From CAZHUN01 sp043801115 (GTDB lineage Archaea > Iainarchaeota > Iainarchaeia > Iainarchaeales > UBA10191): 13,204 nt of DNA. Both the position numbers and the translations under genes were made by a program. The notes under the pieces were generated by a model. It was given only the letters and a program-made list of their open reading frames with translations, did not search any database and was not told the origin of the DNA. The stretch is from assembly GCA_043801115.1 (NCBI GenBank), contig JAZDMJ010000011.1:1-13204 (forward strand), read 5' to 3'. Of this stretch, positions 6,783 through 12,580 are shown in pieces (the first letter of the stretch is position 1; every line of letters begins with the position of its first letter).

Positions 6783-7225
6783 ACGACAGCCCCCCGAAAT
6801 TCGGCGCGCGGGAAAAATTCCAGATTCTCCTTCCATTGCACCAAAAAAAGGTCCGCAAAAGGGTACAAAATTTTTCCGCTCAACGAGGGTTCGTTGATGC
6901 GCGCAAGGCTTTCAATGAAAACGATTTTCGCTCCAAACAATTTGGCCCACAAACAAAAAGGAACGGCCACGTCCGCTCCAGTGGAAATGACCATGTTCGG
7001 CTTTTCGTGGTACGCGATTTTGAAGCTTTGGAAAATATTTTCCAGCAATCGAAGCGGATTTCTCCGTGGAACGGAGACAAAGTAAACTTTTTCTTTCCGC
7101 GCGAGCGCTTTCGCGTTTTCTCGGCAGTCCGAAACGAAAAAGCGTTCTTTTCCCTTCCAGGCTTCTTGCACTTGCAGTACTTCCGTCAAATGCCCTCCGG
7201 CCGAAGCCGCGATCGCGATTTTCAT
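6779..7225 (-). CDS. alg14: Alg14-like glycosyltransferase subunit (acceptor-binding half)
   Basis: The 148-residue protein matches the N-terminal half of a MurG-type GT-B enzyme as seen in Alg14/PssD. It carries SAGGHLTEVLQ (residues 8-18), the SDCRENA stretch (32-38), VPRRNPL (52-58), STGADVAVPF (81-90) and the ES-R-x-x-x-S-L-S-G pattern within ESLARINEPSLSGKIL (105-120), ending YPFADLFLVQW (121-131). Unlike yeast Alg14, no N-terminal transmembrane anchor precedes the GGHLTE loop; moderately hydrophobic stretches near residues 84-104 and 118-130 may hold it to the membrane. With the overlapping Alg13-like gene it should form the active heterodimer that extends the ALG7 product (known for the eukaryotic pair, inferred here). 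ATG 7225 lies 1 nt after the previous stop with GGTG 4 nt upstream. A GTG/TTG extension into the preceding gene is open but has no family support. Confidence 0.9.
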   Translation of the reverse strand: MKIAIAASAGGHLTEVLQVQEAWKGKERFFVSDCRENAKALARKEKVYFVSVPRRNPLRLLENIFQSFKIAYHEKPNMVISTGADVAVPFCLWAKLFGAKIVFIESLARINEPSLSGKILYPFADLFLVQWKENLEFFPRAEFRGAVV

Positions 7226-7226
7226 G

Positions 7227-8225
7227 TTACACCAGCAAGGGGACGAGCGCGTAGAGGAATACCGCAAGCGCGATAATGGCTTGCAACCCCCACAATACGG
7301 CCACGACCTGCCCTTCGTTGAATTTTCCCAAACTCATGGCCCAGTGCGTCAGAGAATCGATTTCTTTCGGCGCTTTCAAAGTTCCATCCCTTTGCGGAAT
7401 GCCGAAGCTTTCGGCCTGGAACCACTTTTTCGACTTCAAAAACAATTCCACAAAGTACAATGCAAACAGCAATAGCGCGAATTTTTCCAAATTTCCCACA
7501 ATGGCCGCGGTAGCGATTCCTGCTCCCGCCATGAGCGTGAGCGAATCTCCTGGAAAAATTTTCGCGGGATACTTGTTGAAGTACAAAAACGCGCACAATC
7601 CCCCCAGCAGTGCGGCCATGAGCAATGCGGCCTCGATTCTTCCGAACAGCAAAGAAATGGCGAACATAGCGGCCGAGTTGATGATGGCCAGTCCCGTTTC
7701 GAGCCCGTTCAGTCCCGCAAGCATGTTTGAAGCATTGGACGCTCCCGTAATCGCAATCGGGACAATGATAATGGAATACCATATTCCGAAATTGACGATG
7801 GCGAAGAATGGAACTGTCATGTAGGAAGAGCCCACGCTCAACGCTACGAGAGGGAGAGACGCGACAATGGGCACGAGCGCGTGCTGCCATTGCCGGATGC
7901 CCTGCTTCCAACCAATCAAGTCGTCCAATACGCCCAAAAATCCGATTAGAAATATTGTCAACAGTCCCGCCAGCAGTTCTGCCAAATTCAATTCCGAAAG
8001 CCATCCGAAGTGTGAGTGCAAAAACAATACAATCAAGCTTGAAAACAAAAATCCGAGCAGTACCGCGATTCCGCCCATTTCAGGAACCTTTCTGCCGTCC
8101 AATTTGTTGACGTCTTTCCCAACAAGTCCGCGCAATTTCAACCGGTAGGCGAGAAAGGGCGTGATGCGGAACACGAGCAAAAAGCTTACGATGTACAATA
8201 GTGCCGCCGCGACGAGCAATTGCAC
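7227..8225 (-). CDS. ALG7/DPAGT1-like UDP-sugar:polyprenyl-phosphate sugar-1-phosphate transferase (GPT family)
   Basis: The 332-residue protein has about ten membrane helices and belongs to the MraY/WecA/ALG7 superfamily, which moves a sugar-1-phosphate from a UDP-sugar to a polyprenyl phosphate on the cytoplasmic face. GKDVNKLDGRKVPEMGG (residues 36-52) is the first cytoplasmic motif, and the Mg-binding pair is Asp101-Asp102 in DDLIGW. The block NASNMLAGLNGLETG (164-178) has the AGxNGLE form of eukaryotic/archaeal ALG7 rather than the bacterial DGxNGL. KIFPGDSL (222-229) holds the conserved Asp227. The likely reaction is formation of GlcNAc-PP-dolichol or a close analogue, the first step of N-glycan assembly (family knowledge plus context; the archaeal homologue AglH is known). 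GTG 8225 follows the AglB stop by 1 nt and is served by GGTGA at 8236-8232, spaced 6 nt. Confidence 0.92.
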   Translation of the reverse strand: MQLLVAAALLYIVSFLLVFRITPFLAYRLKLRGLVGKDVNKLDGRKVPEMGGIAVLLGFLFSSLIVLFLHSHFGWLSELNLAELLAGLLTIFLIGFLGVLDDLIGWKQGIRQWQHALVPIVASLPLVALSVGSSYMTVPFFAIVNFGIWYSIIIVPIAITGASNASNMLAGLNGLETGLAIINSAAMFAISLLFGRIEAALLMAALLGGLCAFLYFNKYPAKIFPGDSLTLMAGAGIATAAIVGNLEKFALLLFALYFVELFLKSKKWFQAESFGIPQRDGTLKAPKEIDSLTHWAMSLGKFNEGQVVAVLWGLQAIIALAVFLYALVPLLV

Positions 8226-8226
8226 T

Positions 8227-10524
8227 TTATTTCACCTTGAAGATTTTCACGCTCTCGAACGAGTAGATTTCTTCATACTTCGCCGCCACGGAGGGTTTGT
8301 GGAACCAGAGCTTGGCGATTTCGGAATTGTTGGCAGTCGCGTTCAAAATATACAATCTGTCGTTTTCTTTCGAACGGTATACGAAGAGCAGTTCTCTCCC
8401 GCTGGCCTGCGAGGCAGTTTCCGTCCACTCTGTCGGAATGGAATTGAACTGGCTTTCGGGAATATTGTTCGGGCCGCACACGAACGTCGTGCTTCCCGAA
8501 ACCGCCGTCGTCTGCTTGTTGCACGGCATGACCCCGCCATAACTTCCCAAGTATGCGGCCAATTGCGGGTTGGAAGTGTCTGTCGTGTTGAACGCATACA
8601 TGGCAAAACTGGCCTGTCCGCTGAACAAAGAGTCCGTATCATCGCTGAACATGATGTGCGTGGATCCGAATTTTTGAATGATCGAGTTTGCCTCGTTCTC
8701 GTCGGAAGTGATGATGAACTTTGAAACGTCCGAATTGGACTGGGGAGACGCGTTTCTGTTATCGATTGCCGTCTTTCGTTGCGTGAAAAAAGAAATCCAG
8801 TGTCCGTCGTTCCACCAGTTGAAAATTTTCGCGTCCGCGGGCAAATTGTCGTGCGCCCAATGCAGTCCTTCCTTCCAGCCCTGCCCGTATTCGATGTTGG
8901 GAACGTTTTGAGACACGAAATAGAATCCCGCCGCGACTCCCACCAGCAGGCAGAAAGAGAGCCCTACGATGGCGAATCTTTTCAAGTTCGTTTTTTTCAA
9001 CCGTTCAAATGCAACGTAGAATAATACGGCGCTAATTGCTGCAAGGGGAAGGCCGAACAGGAAAGTAAATTTCAGCTTGGTCCACGCCATGAACAATGTG
9101 ACGAGCGCCAAAAAGAACACCATAATGCTCGCGTGGTCTTGCGGGCGCTTCCACCAGTAAAAGGGCAAGATTGCGAACGCGAGAATGGGCAGGAAAAACA
9201 GCGCGTTGTACTTGTTCAAAAAGAACGGGATTCCCTGGCTTTCTTCCCCAATGCCCGACCCGACTCCCGAAGGCGCCAGGTTGACTCCGGACGCGAACAC
9301 CGCGCACAATACGATTAGCAAAAAGTACAAAATAGCAACAACGAAAAGTTTGGGCGCCTCTTTTTTCAACTCCCAGTCTGTTTTTTTGAATCCACCCCAA
9401 ATAAAGGTTGCAATCATTGCAGCGACTGCAGAGCCGATAAAATCCCCAAGTATGCCAAATGCGGGCCAAAGAATTGGAAGCGTCTGCAATAAAATGATTG
9501 CAATAGCAAGAAGTGCGATTGAACCAACATGTTCTTTTGCCTTCCACCCGTTCTTTCGAAGATTATGAATTGTGAACGCAGCATATAGAATGAATCCAAA
9601 CACGGCCAAAAATCCAATTACTCCGGCGAAGACAATTATTGGAAGGGAAGTTCCAACGCCAGAAGCCAGATCCCCGGACGTTCCAGTTACGCTGGAAATG
9701 CTGGCAGTGAAAAATCCGAAAAACCCGCTGCCGAGCGACTGGTCTCCGGTTGAAGCAATGAATAGCAGGATGAGCAGCATGCTGAGCAAGAAGGGAACAA
9801 CGGACAAGAGCGCCTTTTTCCAGTCATTCTCTTTCGCCCAGACACTGACGGCGATTAACACCATGGACGGAACAAGAATAATGGGCAAAAAGACGGAGCC
9901 TTTCCAGAACTGGGACAAAATTCCGAACATGACGCCCGCGCCGAGCCCGTACGCGAGCACTTTTTTCCAGTCGCCCAAATTTTTCAGCGCTTTGGCGAGA
10001 AAAAACATTCCGGCGATAATCCACAAAAATCCCGAAGAAGTAGGCTCGTAAAATCCGGCCATTGTCCTGTATACGAACGCGGGAATGCTCGCTGCGAGCA
10101 AGGCCGCAGCCATGGCCGCCTTTTTTTTCCAGATTTCGCGGATGAAAAAATAGAGCGCAACAACGGCCAACGCGCCGAACAATGCCGGAACAAGCTTCAT
10201 CACCCACACCATGGCTTCCTCATTATAGGCCGTGCTCCCGCCGTTCGAAATCAAATAAAGCACTGCCCCCAGTCGCCAAAAAAGCGGAGAACTCAAATCG
10301 TTTGCGATGACGCGCGGATCCTGATAGTATGTTAGGGGATCGGAAGCGGGCGCGCTCTCCGTCGAAGCCACATAGTATGTCATTCTTCCGTGAAAGTAGG
10401 GGTCGAATTCGAACGGATACTGGTATTGGAACAAGAAAGCGCGAATGCCGAACGCGAGCAGGAAAATCGCGACAATGACGAGCAGTTCAGTGCGGTGCGC
10501 TTGAACAAATTCCCAAACTTTCAA
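8227..10524 (-). CDS. aglB: Archaeal oligosaccharyltransferase AglB (STT3 family)
   Basis: The 765-residue protein transfers a lipid-linked glycan to Asn in Asn-X-Ser/Thr on the outer membrane face. About thirteen helices (residues 14-535) carry the first external acidic motif FEFDPYFHGR (38-47, Asp41), a second motif GFYEPTS (157-163, Glu160 where Asp is usual) and a TIXE-like loop GIGEES (424-429). The C-terminal domain has the diagnostic tryptophan motif as WWNDGHW (570-576), a departure from WWDYG in which Asn replaces the Asp. It also has Cys668/Cys683, a possible disulfide, and its own sequons at Asn591, Asn646, Asn728 and Asn732 (Asn591 is followed by Pro after Ser). Start is TTG 10524: an in-frame TAG lies just upstream, the next Met is residue 48, after the first helix, and GGGTG lies 7 nt before. 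It is first gene of a seven-gene operon with its own TATA box. Confidence 0.95.
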   Translation of the reverse strand: MKVWEFVQAHRTELLVIVAIFLLAFGIRAFLFQYQYPFEFDPYFHGRMTYYVASTESAPASDPLTYYQDPRVIANDLSSPLFWRLGAVLYLISNGGSTAYNEEAMVWVMKLVPALFGALAVVALYFFIREIWKKKAAMAAALLAASIPAFVYRTMAGFYEPTSSGFLWIIAGMFFLAKALKNLGDWKKVLAYGLGAGVMFGILSQFWKGSVFLPIILVPSMVLIAVSVWAKENDWKKALLSVVPFLLSMLLILLFIASTGDQSLGSGFFGFFTASISSVTGTSGDLASGVGTSLPIIVFAGVIGFLAVFGFILYAAFTIHNLRKNGWKAKEHVGSIALLAIAIILLQTLPILWPAFGILGDFIGSAVAAMIATFIWGGFKKTDWELKKEAPKLFVVAILYFLLIVLCAVFASGVNLAPSGVGSGIGEESQGIPFFLNKYNALFFLPILAFAILPFYWWKRPQDHASIMVFFLALVTLFMAWTKLKFTFLFGLPLAAISAVLFYVAFERLKKTNLKRFAIVGLSFCLLVGVAAGFYFVSQNVPNIEYGQGWKEGLHWAHDNLPADAKIFNWWNDGHWISFFTQRKTAIDNRNASPQSNSDVSKFIITSDENEANSIIQKFGSTHIMFSDDTDSLFSGQASFAMYAFNTTDTSNPQLAAYLGSYGGVMPCNKQTTAVSGSTTFVCGPNNIPESQFNSIPTEWTETASQASGRELLFVYRSKENDRLYILNATANNSEIAKLWFHKPSVAAKYEEIYSFESVKIFKVK
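8232..8236 (-). promoter_or_regulatory. GGTGA ribosome binding site that fixes the GTG start of the ALG7-like gene
   Basis: GGTGA, complementary to the archaeal 16S rRNA 3' end, lies inside the last codons of aglB and 6 nt before the GTG start. It supports reading GTG 8225 as the true start and implies coupled translation. Confidence 0.7.
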
Positions 10525-10531
10525 CCCAAAA

Positions 10532-10536
10532 CACCC
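10532..10536 (-). promoter_or_regulatory. GGGTG Shine-Dalgarno-like site before the TTG start of aglB
   Basis: GGGTG is spaced 7 nt from TTG 10524. It would lie near the very 5' end of a transcript initiated from the TATA box at about 10563, giving a leader of only about a dozen bases. It supports the unusual TTG start. Confidence 0.45.
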
Positions 10537-10550
10537 GTACTAGAAAGAAA

Positions 10551-10590
10551 GGCAATGGCTATATATTTTTGTCTATTGGCGCGGCATTGG
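10551..10590. repeat. Two GGCAWTGG repeats flanking the aglB TATA box
   Basis: GGCAATGG (10551-10558) and GGCATTGG (10583-10590) stand on either side of the TATA box, starts 32 bp apart, about three helical turns. They differ only at the central A/T. They could be a regulator site controlling the glycosylation operon or a chance match in a short gap. Confidence 0.35.
10559..10569 (-). promoter_or_regulatory. TATA box of the aglB operon
   Basis: The minus strand reads AAAAATATATAG, preceded by an A-rich stretch (AGACAA) in the place of the B recognition element. The centre is about 39 bp before the TTG start, predicting transcription from about 10537. It lies in a 67-bp gap, the largest within the minus-strand genes, and is the only clear TATA box before the seven closely packed genes. 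Confidence 0.7.
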
Positions 10591-10591
10591 T

Positions 10592-11812
10592 TCAAACCGG
10601 AAAAACAGGCCATGGAACGGCGGGAAGAACTGCATTTACATTGGCCAGCAGCACGAGCGACACGAACGCGAGCGAAGCAATCAACACGACTGCCATCGCG
10701 GTTCCGTATTTTCGATTTACCCGTTGCAATCCCAGTACAAACAGCATCGCCCATACGGGAAGCGTCGCGAACAACAATCTTCCTTCGGGAAAAAGCCATT
10801 TTGCATTCAAGTACAAAATTCCGAGCAAGTTGAGCAATGTCGCGGCGGAAACAGCCATCAATGGAATGTTTTCAAACGCCGCGCGCTTTTTATCCCGCAA
10901 ATACAATGCGATTCCGGCCAGCGCAATTACGCTCAACAAAAGCCAAAAGGCGAAAAATGCAAAGCGGTAGGAGGGAATGAGCGCGGTTCCGTACTCTTGC
11001 AAAAAAGTTCCCGCAAACAAGTGAGAGGCAACGTATTGCAGCCATCCAAAGTCGTGCGCGAAAACATTTGCCGGCTGCGTTGGAATAAGTTCCCCATGCA
11101 CGGAAATGTTTCTCAGGAATACAGGAAGCATGACCGCGAACGGGGCGACAAAAGCGATTATTTTCTTCCAGATTGCATCCTTTGAATTTTTAGCATAAAC
11201 AAAAAACGCGATTGCGAACGCGGCCAGCAAGCACAGCGAAGTAATTTTCGAGTCGACCGCGAGTCCGAACAGGATTCCAGCGCCCAAAATGCTCCAAAAC
11301 TTCGGCGCGCGAATGGCTTTCACCATCAACAACAGCGAAGTCCCTGCAAACACCCACTCGAGCGGCCCGTTATTCACTACTGAGCTTACCACCAAATGCG
11401 TGGGCAGAAACGCAATGATTCCCGCGACCAACAGCGCAATTTTTTGGTTTTCGGAAACTTCTTTTGCGAGCCAGAATGCGAACAGAATGGACAGCATTCC
11501 CAAAAAAACGCTCAACAGTCTCAGCGCGTGCACGCTCCCTTCTACTCCGCTGGAATGCGTTGCATTGTAGATTGGACTAGCGAGAAAATAGTACAAGGGA
11601 GGCTGCTGGACGCTTTCATACAATGCGCTACTTCCGTCCAAAACTTCTTTTCCTTCCGCGGGATACGCTCCGTTTTCCGCCACGTATTGCACGACCGCAA
11701 AATGCGACGGCTCGTCCGGACCGCTCCACAATGGAAACGCGAACGCGCCGTACGCGCGCAGCACGAGCGCGACTGCCAGAATCAGCACCAACAATTTTGT
11801 TTCCCTGTCCAT
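10592..11812 (-). CDS. GT-C-fold membrane glycosyltransferase (PMT/ArnT-like, DUF2142-like)
   Basis: The 406-residue protein has about ten helices. After the first helix the external loop carries PDEPSHF (residues 32-38), the acidic Asp-Glu plus His motif of GT-C enzymes. QQPPLYYFL (69-77) is the landmark of PMT_2/ArnT-like and DUF2142 proteins, and FPEGRLLFATLP (341-352) matches the Gly-Arg-x-x-x-x-x-x-P motif near the C-terminus of DUF2142 members. Such enzymes use polyprenyl-phosphate sugars to modify glycans, lipids or proteins on the outer face; the specific donor and acceptor are unknown. It ends 67 bp before aglB and follows the reductase gene by 4 nt, so it is transcribed with that gene, yet functionally it fits the glycosylation cluster and could use the product of the family 2 synthase (inference). 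ATG 11812 is the natural start just before the first helix. Confidence 0.82.
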   Translation of the reverse strand: MDRETKLLVLILAVALVLRAYGAFAFPLWSGPDEPSHFAVVQYVAENGAYPAEGKEVLDGSSALYESVQQPPLYYFLASPIYNATHSSGVEGSVHALRLLSVFLGMLSILFAFWLAKEVSENQKIALLVAGIIAFLPTHLVVSSVVNNGPLEWVFAGTSLLLMVKAIRAPKFWSILGAGILFGLAVDSKITSLCLLAAFAIAFFVYAKNSKDAIWKKIIAFVAPFAVMLPVFLRNISVHGELIPTQPANVFAHDFGWLQYVASHLFAGTFLQEYGTALIPSYRFAFFAFWLLLSVIALAGIALYLRDKKRAAFENIPLMAVSAATLLNLLGILYLNAKWLFPEGRLLFATLPVWAMLFVLGLQRVNRKYGTAMAVVLIASLAFVSLVLLANVNAVLPAVPWPVFPV

Positions 11813-11816
11813 TCCA

Positions 11817-12548
11817 CTACCATTTTTCCTTGAACACTTGTTCTTCCTTGAACCCTTTCGCCTTCAGCGCTTGGACCATTTCTTCCGTCGCGCTCGGCGC
11901 CCCGCACATGTACACGTGCATTCCGCTCTTGTCTTCCGGAAAATCGTACGCGGCAATCAAGTCCTGCACGTGCCCCCGCTTTCCATTCCACTCTTCCCGC
12001 GAAGTAATCACGTTCGCTTCGAAATTTTTCCACTCTTTCTGCAATTTTTCAATCTCTTCGCGGAACAAGTACAATTCCCTGTTCCGGAACCCGAAAAACA
12101 GCGAGACTTTGTTTGGAAATTTTTGTTCATGCAATGTACGCAGCAGGCACATCATGGCCGCAATCCCGCAGCCCATGGCAATCAGCGCGATTTCTTTCTG
12201 CGCGCTTTCGGGCTTCAAAACAAAATTTCCGAAAGGCCCTTTCACTTTCACTTTGTCCCCCGCTTTCATTTTTTCGCAAAAGTGGAAAGAAACGCCCGTT
12301 TCCGTTCGGAAGTTCGCAACGCTCAACTCGATGAACCCTTTTTGCGCGGGGGAATTGCACACGCTGTACGACGCCCACTTCAACTGGGAAGGATTGCTCA
12401 GCAATTTCACTTCCTCAAACGCAATCATGCAAAACTGCCCCGGCTTGAAGGAAAAATTGCCCGGAGCGCTCAACTGCGCCACCCTCGTCTGCACTTTTCC
12501 CGTCGAAGGATAGTTTGTAATTTTCAGCACTTTCGCTTCGAATTCCAT
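11817..12548 (-). CDS. FNR-type FAD/NAD(P)-binding oxidoreductase
   Basis: The 243-residue soluble protein has a ferredoxin-NADP reductase fold. The N-terminal flavin domain shows FKPGQFCMI (residues 34-42) and ASYSVCNSP (59-67), with ELSVANF (74-80) and the flavin-side motif KGPFGNFVL (103-111). The nucleotide domain shows MGCGIAAM (125-132, usually GTGIAP), FFGFRNREL (151-159) and YMCGAP (213-218), closing with GFKEEQVFKEKW (232-243). It should pass electrons between NAD(P)H and a partner such as ferredoxin or flavodoxin; the partner is not encoded here. The Arg that normally precedes Tyr-Ser in the RxYS FAD-binding motif is Ala59, so FAD or FMN binding may differ. No iron-sulfur Cys cluster is present at the C-terminus, which argues against a PyrK-type subunit. 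ATG 12548 has GGAG at 12560-12557, spaced 8 nt. No link to glycosylation is evident. Confidence 0.88.
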   Translation of the reverse strand: MEFEAKVLKITNYPSTGKVQTRVAQLSAPGNFSFKPGQFCMIAFEEVKLLSNPSQLKWASYSVCNSPAQKGFIELSVANFRTETGVSFHFCEKMKAGDKVKVKGPFGNFVLKPESAQKEIALIAMGCGIAAMMCLLRTLHEQKFPNKVSLFFGFRNRELYLFREEIEKLQKEWKNFEANVITSREEWNGKRGHVQDLIAAYDFPEDKSGMHVYMCGAPSATEEMVQALKAKGFKEEQVFKEKW

Positions 12549-12556
12549 ACTCCTTT

Positions 12557-12560
12557 CTCC
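12557..12560 (-). promoter_or_regulatory. GGAG ribosome binding site of the FNR-type reductase
   Basis: GGAG with 8-nt spacing to ATG 12548 lies in the 25-nt gap after the ZIP gene. A second GGAG touches the start (1-nt spacing) and is too close to act. The good site supports translation from a transcript that also carries the ZIP gene. Confidence 0.6.
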
Positions 12561-12569
12561 TTCCGAAAT

Positions 12570-12580
12570 GTTTTTATCCC
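12570..12580 (-). promoter_or_regulatory. Possible TATA box before the reductase, overlapping the ZIP stop codon
   Basis: The minus strand reads GGGATAAAAAC with its centre about 27 bp before ATG 12548, the same distance as at the two leaderless genes. It includes the TAA stop of the ZIP gene (12576-12574), so it may be a chance match; if real, the transcript would start at the ATG and lose the GGAG site. Confidence 0.3.

Noticed and set aside
6783..6836. Longer ATG start for the Alg13-like gene
   Set aside because: It would overlap the Alg14-like gene by 58 nt; GTG 6782 gives the family N-terminus and the usual 4-nt overlap.
7226..7267. Longer start for the Alg14-like gene
   Set aside because: The added residues lie within the ALG7-like coding end and do not form a membrane anchor; ATG 7225 has a GGTG site.
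6303..8225. Bacterial exopolysaccharide locus (PssD/PssE with a WecA-like enzyme) instead of archaeal N-glycosylation
   Set aside because: The AGxNGLE form of the ALG7-like protein, the adjoining STT3 protein, and archaeal TATA boxes favour archaea, though the sugar specificity of the pair remains open.
11623..12513. 296-residue plus-strand reading frame
   Set aside because: Antisense to the FNR-type reductase and the start of the GT-C gene; Ser/Phe/Cys-rich composition is typical of a reverse-strand shadow.
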